Assembly (NCBI RefSeq): GCF_030406325.1
Contig: NZ_JAUEQY010000002.1
Span: 62,001-126,000, forward strand
Length of the DNA: 64,000 nt
DNA from: Actinomadura sp. DC4
GTDB lineage: Bacteria > Actinomycetota > Actinomycetes > Streptosporangiales > Streptosporangiaceae
Reading direction: 5' to 3'
The notes under the pieces were generated by a model that saw only the letters and a list, made by a program, of their open reading frames with translations, was not told the origin of the DNA and ran no database searches. The translations under genes were made by a program, and so were the position numbers. Shown piece after piece: positions 51,753 to 61,620 of this stretch (position 1 is its first letter; each line of letters starts with the position of its first letter).

Positions 51753-51917
51753 ATGTCCGTACTCTTCGTCTGCGTCGTGGCCATCGCGGCCGGCGGCGTC
51801 GCCCTGCTCGCCTGGATGTTCCGCCGGGACGACTCCCGGCTGGGAATGGCCGGGCTGGGGGTGCTCATCGCCGCCAACGTGCTCGCGATGGTGCACGCCG
51901 CGCTGAACTCCGCCTGA
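51753..51917 (+). CDS. Small membrane protein, 54 aa
   Basis: MSVLFVCVVAIAAGGVALL is one helix, RLGMAGLGVLIAANVLAM a second, with an Arg/Asp loop (RRDDSR) between. GGAG lies 6 nt before the ATG. No family recognised, but the amphipathic two-helix design and ribosome site support a real short gene. It is followed 116 bp later by catalase. Confidence 0.6.
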   Translation: MSVLFVCVVAIAAGGVALLAWMFRRDDSRLGMAGLGVLIAANVLAMVHAALNSA

Positions 51918-52033
51918 CCACGCCCTGTGGCCCCTCTCCCCGAAGGCGACCGTGACCTGCGGTTTAGTCTGAAGGTGAGGGGCCACTCGCGTCCCCGGCC
52001 CCTGCCCGTGCACGGCTGATCGGGGGGAGATAC

Positions 52034-54088
52034 ATGACATCGCCGGACGACAAACAACGTCAGCTCGACGCGTACCGGGTCGATCCCTGTTCCTCGGAGA
52101 TGACCACGGACCAGGGGATTCCGATCGGTGAGACCGACAACTCGCTCACGGTGGGCGAGCGCGGGCCGACGCTGCTGGAGGACTTCCACTTCCGCGAGAA
52201 GATCACGCGCTTCGACCACGAACGCATCCCGGAGCGGGTCGTGCACGCCCGGGGCGCGGGAGCGTACGGCCACTTCCAGCTCTATGAGTCCCTCGCCGAG
52301 TACACCCGCGCCGACTTCCTGTGCGACACCTCGGCGAGCACGCCGATGTTCGTGCGCTTCTCGACGGTCGGCGGGTCACGCGGGTCGGCCGACACCGTAC
52401 GGGACGTCCGCGGCTTCGCCACCCGGTTCTACACGAAGGAGGGCAACTTCGACCTCGTCGGCAACAACATGCCCGTCTTCTTCATCCAGGACGGGATCAA
52501 GTTCCCCGACTTCGTCCACGCCGTGAAGCCTGAACCGCACAACGAGATCCCGCAGGCGTCCTCGGCCCACGACACTCTGTGGGACTTCGTGCAGCTTCAG
52601 CCCGAGACCATGCACATGATGATGTGGCTGATGTCGGACCGCGCGCTGCCGCGCAGCTACCGGATGATGCAGGGCTTCGGCGTGCACACGTTCCGGCTCG
52701 TCGACGAGGCCGGCACGGGCACCTTCGTGAAGTTCCACTGGAAGCCCGCGCTCGGCACGCACTCGCTCGTGTGGGACGAGACGCAGAAGGTCGCCGGCAA
52801 GGACCCGGACTTCAATCGCCGCGACCTCTGGGAGTCGATCGCGGCCGGCCGGTACCCCGAATGGGAGCTCGGCGTGCAGCTCGTGCCCGAGGGCGAGGAG
52901 GGCCGGTTCGGCTTCGACCTGCTCGACGCGACCAAGATCATTCCCGAGGAGGACGTCCCCGTACGGCCGATCGGGCGCATGGTGCTGGACCGCAACCCGG
53001 ACAACTACTTCGCCGAGGTCGAGCAGGTGGCGTACCACCTGGGCAACGCGGTGCCGGGCATCGACTTCACCGACGACCCGCTGCTGCAGGCGCGGCTGTT
53101 CTCCTACCTCGACACCCAGTTGCTACGGCTCGGCGGGCCGAACTTCAGCCAGCTCCCGGTGAACCGGCCGATCGCACGGGTGAACAACCATCAGATGGAC
53201 GGACCGCACCAGATGCGGATCCCCGAGACCCGCGCGACGTACCACCCGAACTCCCTCGGCGGCGGCTGCCCGGCCCTGTCCGGAGAGCGTGCGTACACGC
53301 ACTATCCGGCCTACGTCGCCGGCCAGAAGATCCGCAAGCGCAGCGGCAGCTTCGCCGACCACTACTCCCAGGCGACGCTGTTCTGGAACAGCATGGCGGA
53401 CTGGGAGCGGGAGCACATCGTCGCGGCGTTCCGGTTCGAGCTGGGCAAGGTCGAGCACCACCACGTACGCGAGGGCGTGGTGGACCACCTCAACCACGTC
53501 GACCACGACCTCGCCACCGCCGTCGCCGAGGGCATCGGCGTCGTCCCGCCGGAGAAGGCGGTGACGGACAACCACGGCCGCGGTTCGCCCGCGCTGAGCC
53601 AGGCCGACAGCGCCCACAGCCCCGCGACCCGCAAGGTCGCGATCCTGGTCGCCGACGGAGTGAACGCCGACGACGTCGAGACGGTCTGGGACGGCCTGCG
53701 CGAGCTGGGTGCGCTGCCGGAGATCCTCGCCCCGCGCGACGGCACCGTACGGGCCGCCGACGGGGCCGCCGTGCAGGTCACCCGGGCGCTGCCGACGGTC
53801 GACTCGGTGCTGTACGACGCGGTGGTGGTGCCGGGTGGTACGGAATCGGTACGGACACTGTCCGGAGACGGGGGCGCGCTGTACTTCCTCATCGAGGCGT
53901 ACAAGCACTACAAGGCCATCGGCGCGCTCGGCGAGGGCGGCGAGCTGCTCTCCGCCGCGCGGGTGCCGGACGACGGCGAGGGGATGGTGGTCGCGGGCCG
54001 GGCGGACGGCGCCTTCGTTTCCGCGCTCGGCGACGCGGTGGCGGCGCACCGGCACTTCGGCCGGGAGACCGCCGCCGTACCGGCCTGA
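52034..54088 (+). CDS. katE: Large-subunit monofunctional catalase (KatE/HPII-like)
   Basis: A 684-residue clade II catalase: heme catalase core about residues 40-510 and a C-terminal GATase1-like domain from about 535 (RKVAILVADGVNADDVETVW). Active-site His71 (in RVVHARGAGAYG), Asn144/145 (VGNNMPVFFIQDG) and heme-ligand Tyr358 (LFSYLDTQL) are intact. It decomposes hydrogen peroxide in the cytoplasm. The start follows GGGGG. A terminator hairpin at 54130-54164 ends the transcript. Confidence 0.95.
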   Translation: MTSPDDKQRQLDAYRVDPCSSEMTTDQGIPIGETDNSLTVGERGPTLLEDFHFREKITRFDHERIPERVVHARGAGAYGHFQLYESLAEYTRADFLCDTSASTPMFVRFSTVGGSRGSADTVRDVRGFATRFYTKEGNFDLVGNNMPVFFIQDGIKFPDFVHAVKPEPHNEIPQASSAHDTLWDFVQLQPETMHMMMWLMSDRALPRSYRMMQGFGVHTFRLVDEAGTGTFVKFHWKPALGTHSLVWDETQKVAGKDPDFNRRDLWESIAAGRYPEWELGVQLVPEGEEGRFGFDLLDATKIIPEEDVPVRPIGRMVLDRNPDNYFAEVEQVAYHLGNAVPGIDFTDDPLLQARLFSYLDTQLLRLGGPNFSQLPVNRPIARVNNHQMDGPHQMRIPETRATYHPNSLGGGCPALSGERAYTHYPAYVAGQKIRKRSGSFADHYSQATLFWNSMADWEREHIVAAFRFELGKVEHHHVREGVVDHLNHVDHDLATAVAEGIGVVPPEKAVTDNHGRGSPALSQADSAHSPATRKVAILVADGVNADDVETVWDGLRELGALPEILAPRDGTVRAADGAAVQVTRALPTVDSVLYDAVVVPGGTESVRTLSGDGGALYFLIEAYKHYKAIGALGEGGELLSAARVPDDGEGMVVAGRADGAFVSALGDAVAAHRHFGRETAAVPA

Positions 54089-54129
54089 GTTCGAGCACGG
54101 TCCCCGGCGTGAGGATGGTCCGGGCAGGA

Positions 54130-54164
54130 GGATGGCCCCGGCCCCCACCAGGCCGAGGCCATCC
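54130..54164. terminator. Bidirectional terminator between catalase and fasciclin genes
   Basis: GGATGGCC (54130-54137) pairs with GGCCATCC (54157-54164), then TTCTTGTT follows on the plus strand. It lies between convergent genes ending at 54088 and 54173. Confidence 0.7.
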
Positions 54165-54172
54165 GGTTCTTG

Positions 54173-54796
54173 TTACATCTTGGGCATCAGCACCGTGTCG
54201 ATGATGTAGACGGTCGCGTTGGCGGTCTGCACGTTGCCGCAGACCACGTTGGCGTCGTTGACCTTGTACGACTCGCCGGAGCCGCTCGTGGTGACCATGC
54301 CGCCCTGGAGGCTCTTGAAGCTGCCGCTCGCCATCGCGGTCGGCGCGACCCGCTGGCCGATCACGTGGTAGGTCAGGATGCTGGAGAGCTGCTTCTTGTC
54401 GGCGAGGACCTTCTTCAGGGTCTTCGGCGGGATCTTCTTGAACGCGTCGTTGCTCGGCGCGAAGACCGTGAGGTTCGGCGCGGAGTTGAGGGTGTCGACC
54501 AGGCCGGCCTTCTTGACCGCGGTGACGAGCGTGGACAGGGCCGGGTTGTTGGACGCGGCGGTGGCCACGGGGTCGGCGGACATGCCCGAGAAGCTGCCCT
54601 TGCCGCTGGTCGGCACGGCCGAGCAGCCGGCGCCGAACGGCTTGTCCGGCATCGCGGCGGAGCTCGTCGTCCCGGCCCCGGCCGGGGCGGAGGCCGAGGC
54701 GCCCTTGTCGTCGGTCTTGTCGTCGCTGCCACAGGCCGCGGCGCTGACCAGCAGACCGCCGGCGACCAGACTTGCTGCGAGTACGCGGGTGTTCAC
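54173..54796 (-). CDS. Fasciclin domain lipoprotein
   Basis: A 207-residue secreted lipoprotein: lipobox in VAGGLLVSAAACGSDDKTDD (modified Cys22), then a fasciclin/FAS1 domain (ALSTLVTAVKKAGLVDTLNS, TVFAPSNDAFKKIPPKTLKK, VLMPKM end). It resembles mycobacterial MPT70/MPT83, cell-surface adhesion-type proteins. It follows the sulfite-oxidase-like gene on the same strand with a 59-bp gap, a frequent actinobacterial pair. Confidence 0.93.
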   Translation of the reverse strand: MNTRVLAASLVAGGLLVSAAACGSDDKTDDKGASASAPAGAGTTSSAAMPDKPFGAGCSAVPTSGKGSFSGMSADPVATAASNNPALSTLVTAVKKAGLVDTLNSAPNLTVFAPSNDAFKKIPPKTLKKVLADKKQLSSILTYHVIGQRVAPTAMASGSFKSLQGGMVTTSGSGESYKVNDANVVCGNVQTANATVYIIDTVLMPKM

Positions 54797-54855
54797 GTGA
54801 CTTCTCCTCTTTGTTCGTCGGTTTCCATGCAGGGGCTTTCGAACAGGTCAGGCCG

Positions 54856-56439
54856 TCAGGCGACCGTGACCACGACCGAGTGCCAGCCCGTCGCCCCGTC
54901 GGGGATGACCGGCACGCGTTTCTGGGGCTGGACGGCGCCGGTGCCGTCGGTGGCCCGGACCTCCAGCCGGTGTGAGCCCGGCGCGGCGTCCCACTCGATG
55001 ACCCACTGCCGCCAGGTGTCCAGGCCGGGTACGGGCGCGAGACGGGCCTTCCGCCACGGCCCGCCGTCCGCCCGCACCTCGACCAGGTCGATCCCCCGGT
55101 GCTGCGCCCACGCCGTGCCCGCGACCGCCACCCGCCCGGCCTTGACCTGGGCGAACGACTGCGGCACGTCGATGCGGGACAGCGTCTTGACCGGGGCGTT
55201 CTCGGCGTAGCCGCGCTTGGTCCAGTACGCCCTGTCGGTGGCGAACCGGGTGACCTTGAGGTCGACCACCCACTTGGTCGCCGAGACGTAGCCGTACAGG
55301 CCGGGCACGATCATCCGGGCCGGGAAGCCGTGGGCGACCGGGAGCGCCTCGCCGTTCATGCCGACGGCCAGCAGGGCGTCGCGGCCGTCCATGATCGTCT
55401 CGATCGGCGTGCTGACCGTGAAGCCGTCGGACGATCGGCTGAGGACCTGGTCCGCGCCGGACCGTACGCCCGCCCGGCGCAGCAGGCCGGCCAACGAGGC
55501 GCCGAGCCAGCGGGAGTTGCCGGCGTACCTGCCGCCGACCTGGTTGGAGACGCAGCTCAGGGTGATGTCGCGTTCGAGCATCGGCTGCTTGAGCAGGTCG
55601 TCGAAGGAGAGCTCGACCGGGCGGTCGACCATGCCGTGGATCCGCAGCATCCAGTCGTGCGGCGAGACCTGCGGCAGGGTCAGGGCGGTGTCGACGCGGT
55701 AGAAGTCGTTGTTCGGGGTGACGAACGGGGTCATGCCGGGGATGCGGATCTGCGCGCCGGCCGGTACGGCCTTGGCCGGGGAGGCCGGGCGGGGCAGGCG
55801 GACCGCCTTACGGACCGCGCCGACGTTCTTGCGGTCGAGCAGGAGGCGGCCGCCGAGGCCGGTGGCGCCGGCGACCACGAGCGTTCCGGCGCCGGCGATG
55901 AGCAGACCGCGCCGGCCCGGCTTCGGGTCTGTCCGGATGCCGGCCGCGGTCTCCGGCTCAGCCTGGGTCCGCGGGCTCGGCCGGCTCGTGAGGCCGGCGC
56001 GGGCCATGGCTCGTACGAGGAGGGTCAGGGCGGCCATGCCGGCCAGGCAGCCGGCGATCGACGGGACCGCCGTGGTCCAGCCGCCCGTCGGGCGGGTCAC
56101 GGCCGCTACGGCGCCTATGACGCCGAACGCGATAAACCCGGTTAGACCAGGCTTTAGACGCCATCTCGCGACAATTCCGATTACTACCGCGAGTACGGCT
56201 ACGGTGGCTCCAAGACCGACCAGAAGGGCAAGCTTGTCATTCGTCCCAAAATGCCGGATCGCGAACTCTTTGAGCCACTCCGGGGTCAGCGTGATCCCCG
56301 CCGAACCCACCGCGATCACCGGCGATGCCTGCGCACCCCCGGTGAAGGCCGCGAAGATCTCGGCGACGCCAAGGGCGGCGGCCCCGGCGAGAACGCCGAC
56401 GAAACCGCCTACCGGACGACCGATCCACTTCGCATTCAC
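54856..56439 (-). CDS. Membrane-bound molybdopterin oxidoreductase, sulfite oxidase family
   Basis: A 527-residue protein: four N-terminal helices (GGFVGVLAGAAALGVAEIFA, FAALLVGLGATVAVLAVV-like), a twin-Arg-like hydrophobic stretch (RRGLLIAGAGTLVVAGATGL), then a YedY/sulfite-oxidase type Mo domain. The molybdenum ligand Cys is in LSCVSNQVGGRYAGNSRW, and LRIHGMVDRPVELSFDDLLK and YGYVSATKWVVDLKV mark the core; an Ig-like dimerisation domain follows. The substrate is unknown. It is operonic with a fasciclin lipoprotein. Confidence 0.9.
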   Translation of the reverse strand: MNAKWIGRPVGGFVGVLAGAAALGVAEIFAAFTGGAQASPVIAVGSAGITLTPEWLKEFAIRHFGTNDKLALLVGLGATVAVLAVVIGIVARWRLKPGLTGFIAFGVIGAVAAVTRPTGGWTTAVPSIAGCLAGMAALTLLVRAMARAGLTSRPSPRTQAEPETAAGIRTDPKPGRRGLLIAGAGTLVVAGATGLGGRLLLDRKNVGAVRKAVRLPRPASPAKAVPAGAQIRIPGMTPFVTPNNDFYRVDTALTLPQVSPHDWMLRIHGMVDRPVELSFDDLLKQPMLERDITLSCVSNQVGGRYAGNSRWLGASLAGLLRRAGVRSGADQVLSRSSDGFTVSTPIETIMDGRDALLAVGMNGEALPVAHGFPARMIVPGLYGYVSATKWVVDLKVTRFATDRAYWTKRGYAENAPVKTLSRIDVPQSFAQVKAGRVAVAGTAWAQHRGIDLVEVRADGGPWRKARLAPVPGLDTWRQWVIEWDAAPGSHRLEVRATDGTGAVQPQKRVPVIPDGATGWHSVVVTVA

Positions 56440-56505
56440 ATCCCTTATTCGGGGACGTGGACCGGGTGGTTTGGTGCGATCTCGTTTTATTTTCTCCGGG
56501 CGGCC

Positions 56506-57723
56506 TCAGACCTCGATGATCTGCAGGCTTTCGGTGCCGCGCAGGTGACAGCGCGACCCGGCGAGGGTGATCGGGACGGTGTCGAGACGCATGTCGGCCA
56601 CCCGCGCGGCGTAGCTCGGCGCGAGTCCCCCGAGCGGGATCGGGATCGTCCACGGCTCGGCCGGCCCGGGCCGGCGGCCCCCACCGGGGTTGTCGAGAGC
56701 CATGAGCCACTGCCCCTCGACCAGCGCGAGGGTGAACTCCGGCGTACGCGCGACCACACAGGCGTGCCCGCCGAGCGGTGTGACGCCCTCGTAGGCGCCG
56801 TCGAGGCCGAGGTGGTGGACGCGCCAGGTGCCGTCCTCGGTGGACTCGGCGCACACCGAGACGCCGTCGGGGCCGACGGCGGCGCTGTGCGCGCGGCCGG
56901 GGACGAGGCTGCTCCAGGTGGGTTCGCCGGTGGTGAGGTCGATGGCGTGGACGCCGGTGTCGCGTGCGGCCTTGGAGTGGTCGTGCTCGTCGCGCTCGGT
57001 CCGGTCTGCGCGATCGGTCCGGTCCGTACGGTCGAAGGCGGCCAGGTCCACGGCGATGAGCGCGTCGCCGGCCGTGCCCGCCAGGACGTACCCGCCGGTG
57101 TCTCTCAGCCACAGGGCGGCGCCGGTCGCCACGTCGCGGCCCACCCAGCTCTGCGCCGGGCCGGGCCGGGCGTAGTCGGGCGAGGTGGCGCCGACGACCG
57201 TGCCGCCGCTCGCGTGGAGCAGCCACTCCTCGCTGGTCCACAGGTAAAGCGGCTCTCCCCATCGGCGGTAGGTGATCCCCTGCCTGCGGCCCTGGCGGTA
57301 CAGCCACGAGCACAGGTAGCCGTCGTCGTCCACCGCGCGTACGGCGACGCGGAGCTTGCTGCTCGTGTCGTAGGCCACGACGTCGTACGGGTCGTCGTCG
57401 GGCAGCTCGTCGGCCATGCGCACGACGCCGTCGCGGCCGACGCGCAAGATCTTGAGAGAGGTGTCGTGTTCGTAGACGGGCAGGATGATGTCGCCGCTCG
57501 GCGTCGTACTGATCTCCCCGGGCTCGATGTCCCGGCCACTGGCCTTACGGCTCAGCCGGAAGCGCTCGCCGTCTTCGTCGATCGCCTGCAGGATCGGCGC
57601 CTCACCGATCGCCTGACCGCTCGCGCCACCCGCGAGCAGGATCAGGTCATCGCTCACCACGGGCGCCGCCGACCAGCCGCACTTGGACTCGATCACCGGG
57701 AAACGCGGTCCGTTACCGAACAC
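56506..57723 (-). CDS. PQQ-like beta-propeller protein
   Basis: A 405-residue cytosolic propeller with repeated strand pairs such as APVVSDDLILLAGGASG, IAIDLAAFDRT-like and THAIDLTTGEPTWSSLVPG. A Asp/Arg/Thr tandem stretch (DRTDRTDRADRTERD) interrupts it. No signal sequence is seen. It starts at GTG 57723 with a weak ribosome site. It lies 66 bp upstream of the sulfite-oxidase-like gene on the same strand. Function unknown. Confidence 0.7.
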   Translation of the reverse strand: MFGNGPRFPVIESKCGWSAAPVVSDDLILLAGGASGQAIGEAPILQAIDEDGERFRLSRKASGRDIEPGEISTTPSGDIILPVYEHDTSLKILRVGRDGVVRMADELPDDDPYDVVAYDTSSKLRVAVRAVDDDGYLCSWLYRQGRRQGITYRRWGEPLYLWTSEEWLLHASGGTVVGATSPDYARPGPAQSWVGRDVATGAALWLRDTGGYVLAGTAGDALIAVDLAAFDRTDRTDRADRTERDEHDHSKAARDTGVHAIDLTTGEPTWSSLVPGRAHSAAVGPDGVSVCAESTEDGTWRVHHLGLDGAYEGVTPLGGHACVVARTPEFTLALVEGQWLMALDNPGGGRRPGPAEPWTIPIPLGGLAPSYAARVADMRLDTVPITLAGSRCHLRGTESLQIIEV

Positions 57724-57922
57724 GTCACGATTATGTCTCTGCCGCCGCCGTCCTGGTACGGCGGCTCCGTATCGAGCTTTGCGCTGGGGCTTCGCGAAAC
57801 GGGGCGTACGGGGATGGAGGCGGCAATAACCTCTCCGTACCTATTGATGAACCAGCGGGTGCGTATCGGCGTTCTAATGACCGGGCAGATGACGGATTAG
57901 GACCGGTCGTTCAGGGGGCGGT

Positions 57923-58714
57923 ATGAGCGGAGTCGACAGGCGCCAGGCGTTGCTGACGGTGGCGGCGGGCGCTGTCGGGCTCTTGGCCGGTGGCGGGCCC
58001 GTACTGGCCCGGAGCCTGTCGGATCGGGACGACAAGACGCTGAAGGCGCGCAAGACGGCCGCGCACGGCCCGCCGCCGGACCCGGGGTACGCGCACGGCC
58101 CGATACAGGCGCTCCAGCGCCCGGTGCACGGCCTGAAGGACCTGAGCCCCGCCGCGCCCCCGACCGCCGTGGCCCTGACGGTCGACGACGGTCCGCATCC
58201 GACGTGGACGCCGCAGATGCTGGACCTGCTGGCGGAGTTCCACGTGCCGGCGACGTTCTCGCTGATCGGCCAGCAGGTTCAGGAGTTTCCCGAGCTCGTG
58301 AAACGCATCGTCGCGGGTGGGCATCAGGTGTCGGACCACACCGTGAGCCATCCGATCAACCTGCCGGATCTGTCGGCCGCACGGATCAAGGAGGAGATCG
58401 GCGACGCGCACGACCGCATCGCCCAGACGACGGGCGTGGCCCCGAAGTTCTTCCGCGCGCCGGGCGGCAACTGGTCGACGCAGGTCCTGGACACGGCCAC
58501 GGAGCACGGAATGATCAGCATCGACTGGGCGGTGGATCCACGCGACTGGGCGCGCCCGGGTACCGGTCAGATCACCAACACGCTGCTGGCCGCCAAGGCG
58601 GGGGACATTCTGCTCTGCCACGATGGCGGCGGCGACCGGGCGGAGACGATCCGGGCCCTGCGCAATGTCATCCCGGCCCTGCAGAAACGCGGCCTCACGT
58701 TCGTCGCCCTCTGA
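57923..58714 (+). CDS. Polysaccharide deacetylase with twin-arginine signal
   Basis: A 263-residue NodB-type carbohydrate esterase. N-terminal signal VDRRQALLTVAAGAVGLLAG has a twin Arg. The metal-binding TVDDGPHPTWTPQMLD (Asp) and SDHTVSHPINLPDLSAARIK (His-x3-His) and catalytic His in LLCHDGGGDRAE are intact. It deacetylates cell-wall or capsular sugars outside the cell. It is divergent from the PQQ-like gene. Confidence 0.9.
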   Translation: MSGVDRRQALLTVAAGAVGLLAGGGPVLARSLSDRDDKTLKARKTAAHGPPPDPGYAHGPIQALQRPVHGLKDLSPAAPPTAVALTVDDGPHPTWTPQMLDLLAEFHVPATFSLIGQQVQEFPELVKRIVAGGHQVSDHTVSHPINLPDLSAARIKEEIGDAHDRIAQTTGVAPKFFRAPGGNWSTQVLDTATEHGMISIDWAVDPRDWARPGTGQITNTLLAAKAGDILLCHDGGGDRAETIRALRNVIPALQKRGLTFVAL

Positions 58715-58798
58715 CCTCGCCTCCTCGGCCGCAGACCACACGTCGTACGGTCGCGGACGCCTTCACGGGGGCGTGTGGTCATAGACCTTTGCGGCCTA

Positions 58799-58843
58799 CG
58801 GTCGCGGGTCATGCGGTCGCGGGTCATGCGGTCGCGGGCCGTG
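58799..58843. repeat. Three 15-bp tandem repeats
   Basis: Units of CGGTCGCGGGTCATG at 58799, 58814 and (degenerate) 58829, in the gap after the deacetylase gene. Similar CGGTCGCGG words occur inside the adjoining Arg-rich gene, suggesting local slippage expansion. Confidence 0.8.
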
Positions 58844-58994
58844 TGGCCGTCGGGCGCGCGGTTGTGGGCCGTGGACCCTGTCGTCATGGGCCGCTCAGCC
58901 GCACGCGCGGTCGTCGGACCGTCGGGTGGTACGGGGGAGGTCATGGGGTCATGGGTCGCCGCCGGCCTCGGCGGTGACGCCGAACGGTTCGCCC

Positions 58995-60884
58995 TCACAG
59001 ATCTTCGGTTCCGGGGTCGCGACCTGCGGCGGGGTTCTCGACGGATGCGGCGTACCTGAGAAGCAGGTCCAGCGCGTTCCGTAACTCGCCCGGCGGGATC
59101 GCCCCAGCCGGCGAGAAGTCCACCACGCCCGCTGCGACCCCGGCGGATGCCGCCGCGTCCTTGACCGGGTCCCCCATCGGCGCCACCTCGCTCTCAGCGG
59201 CCGGCCGAGGCGGAAAGATCGGCCCCAGCGGCCTCTGACGCTGCCCGGCCGCCGCCCGCCTCCGCGCCGACCGCCCCCGCCCCGACCGCTCCCGCGCGGA
59301 CCTCTCCTGCACCGATCGCTCCTGCGCTGGCAGCTTCTGCATCGGCCGCTCTTGCACTGACCGTTCACTCCCCAGCCGCTCCTGCACCGGCCGCTCCTGC
59401 ACCGGCCGTTCACTTACCGATCGCTCTCGCACCGACCGCTCCGGCGCGGACGGCTCCGGCAGCGACTCCCGCATCGGCCGCTCCTGCACTGGTGGTTCAC
59501 CTATCGGTCGCTCTAGCACCTGTCGCTCGCCCGTCGGCCGCCCCTTCGCAGGTCGATCCCGAGCCGGACGTTCGCTCGCCGGCCGCTCCCGTACTGACCG
59601 CTCGTTCACCGGCCGTCCCGCCGCCCGCCCTTCGGACGCCGGCCCCTCGGACGCCGGCCCCCTGGACGCGGGCCCGCCCGACGTCGGCTTCCTCGGCGCG
59701 GCCACCTCCGGCGACGGCCGCCTGACTCGCGCCGCTCTCCGGTTCTCGGCTCCGTCCTCCCGCGAGGCCGTCCGTTCGCGCGGCGCCGGACCGTTCGGCG
59801 CCACGCCCTTCGGCGCGCCCTCCCGCGGAGCCGCCCGTTCGCGCGACGCCACGCCCTCCGGCGCGTCCTCCCGCGCGGGCGCACGGCCCCGTGAGCCGGG
59901 GCGCCCCCGTGAACCCGCGGGGGCGCGGCTCGTCTGACGGTCCCGTACCTCTCGTGCGCTCGTGACCTCTCGTGCGCTCGTGACCTCGCGTGGCGTCTTC
60001 GGGTCCCGTACGTCCTGGCGGTTCCCGGACACCCGGCGATCTCGTGCGTCCTCCCGAGGAACCGTCCGCTCCCGCCTCTCATCACGGGTGGCCGTTCGGT
60101 CTCGTGCGTCTTCTCGTGCGGTCGCGGTCTGCCGAGGAGAGCCGACCCGAGTCTTGTCGCGGCCCTCCTGGGCCGTACGGTCGCGGTCTCGTGGTGCGGT
60201 CTCCCCACGGTCGCGGGACGGTATGGCGGCGTTCGTGTGGGCTTTGTCGCGGTTCCGTGACGGCATGCGGTCGCGGGTGGGCGGGTCCTGGGCTCCCGTT
60301 CTGCGGACCTCTGCCCGGGGGCGCTGCCTGTCAGCACCCGGGCGGGCGCGGTCGTGAAGTTGCGGGTCTCCGGGACTGCGGCGTTCGTCGTTGCGCAGCG
60401 GACCGTTCGCCGTCTGATGGCGGTCGTCGTCGTCCGGGCGGGCGCCGAACTGGGCCGGCAGGCGGCGGAAGTGGCGTGGGATGCCCAGCGTCAGCACGTA
60501 CCCCCACAAGATCATGAGGTTCCGGTAGACGTCGTAGCGTTCGTCGTCGTCGGCTCTCAAGACGGCCAGGGCGAACAGCATCGCCTCGCCGAGGATGAGC
60601 AGCAGTCCCCAGGACGCGACCACCACGACGGCCGACGCCAGGACGAACTCCGCGAAGTGGACCTCGGTCGGGGTCTTGCCGAGGACCTTCCCCTCCCCCA
60701 CCGAACCGCACAGCCAGTAGCCGGGGCCGAGCAGGCCTCCGGCGATGATGAGGATGACGCGGCAGCGCCGCGGGCCGCGACGAGCCACATGCTCCCTGGT
60801 GTTCTCCGTCGTCTCGCAGCGCCGCGACCGTGGCGCTCGCTCATCCACGGCCGCCGCCGGCGTCCGGTCCGGACTCGGGCGCAT
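58995..60884 (-). CDS. Membrane protein with long Arg/Glu-rich disordered repeat region
   Basis: A 629-residue protein: two helices near the N-terminus (CRVILIIAGGLLGPGYWLCG, FVLASAVVVVASWGLLLIL), a short conserved-looking segment (DDERYDVYRNLMILWGYVLT), then ~350 residues of Arg/Glu/Pro/Ser repeats with a 5-6 residue period (SVQERPMQKLPAQERSVQER), and a small C-terminal helix (PPGELRNALDLLLRYAAS). Strongly basic and disordered by composition. ATG 60884 or GTG 60893 may start it. No known family; possibly a wall- or nucleoid-binding membrane anchor. Confidence 0.65.
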   Translation of the reverse strand: MRPSPDRTPAAAVDERAPRSRRCETTENTREHVARRGPRRCRVILIIAGGLLGPGYWLCGSVGEGKVLGKTPTEVHFAEFVLASAVVVVASWGLLLILGEAMLFALAVLRADDDERYDVYRNLMILWGYVLTLGIPRHFRRLPAQFGARPDDDDRHQTANGPLRNDERRSPGDPQLHDRARPGADRQRPRAEVRRTGAQDPPTRDRMPSRNRDKAHTNAAIPSRDRGETAPRDRDRTAQEGRDKTRVGSPRQTATAREDARDRTATRDERRERTVPREDARDRRVSGNRQDVRDPKTPREVTSAREVTSAREVRDRQTSRAPAGSRGRPGSRGRAPAREDAPEGVASRERAAPREGAPKGVAPNGPAPRERTASREDGAENRRAARVRRPSPEVAAPRKPTSGGPASRGPASEGPASEGRAAGRPVNERSVRERPASERPARDRPAKGRPTGERQVLERPIGEPPVQERPMRESLPEPSAPERSVRERSVSERPVQERPVQERLGSERSVQERPMQKLPAQERSVQERSARERSGRGRSARRRAAAGQRQRPLGPIFPPRPAAESEVAPMGDPVKDAAASAGVAAGVVDFSPAGAIPPGELRNALDLLLRYAASVENPAAGRDPGTEDL

Positions 60885-61620
60885 ACCGCCCACCGGTCGA
60901 CGGAATATGACGTACGGTCGGGTCTGGGTGGGCTTTGCAGTCGCCGCGAAATTCCATGAACCACGGCGTAATGGTCATCATTGCCATTTCATCACAACTC
61001 CTGCATCGGGCCTAGTCTGCAAGAGCGAATCGGGCAAGTCTGGTCGACAAGGGTTTCCGTCCGCACCGTCGCCGGCTGCGGCGTCATGACGAGTACGGAC
61101 GTCGGGTTTTCTGTTGTGGTGTGTCGACTCGCTCTCTCCCACGGATTCCTGCCTCGAAAACGACAAAGGAAATCCAGGCGCCATTACTCGGCTTCGGAAA
61201 ATTAATCGCGGTCAGCTTCTTCGTACACACTTTATCGGTCACTCTCTGTGGCGCCACAGACGGAGCAGAGACGGATAAATGGGGCTCCATAGCCGCACAT
61301 ACCCCCCACCGGACTCCCGTCAGCGCTCACCGAACGTCATCAAGCCCCCTTTAGGGCACCCGCGATTGTTCGCGTTGCTAAAGGCATCACCCTCGGCGTT
61401 GACTCGATTACACACCGTCAATCCGGGGTGTCGAAGGGCCCGGAGAATGCCCATCGGCGGTTCCGTCGCACGGGGCGGCGGCCACAACGCGAGCGCGCCT
61501 TATCATGCCTTCCGACCTGCGACTATTCAGATTTATTTCGGGCTTTGCGGTAAGAGCCCGTTCTCCCCCGAGATGAGGGTCACCCTCACACCTGCAGGTG
61601 GGATGGGTATTCTGGCGATC
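60885..61620. other. Intergenic region, 736 bp, no recognised gene
   Basis: Lower in GC than its surroundings between about 61085 and 61290. Short frames on both strands (for example 61121-61354 plus, 61084-61290 minus) have no ribosome site or recognisable family. It should contain the promoters of the divergent flanking genes. Confidence 0.5.

Noticed and set aside
51240-52040. Longer minus-strand frame opposite the small membrane proteins
   Set aside because: Composition is Arg/Gly/Pro-rich shadow; the plus-strand frames have good ribosome sites and helices.
58799-58843. Regular short repeats that might be a CRISPR array
   Set aside because: Units are 15 bp and directly abutting with no spacers; no cas genes in the window.
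61084-61354. Two short frames on opposite strands in the lower-GC gap
   Set aside because: No ribosome sites, no recognisable domains, overlapping each other.
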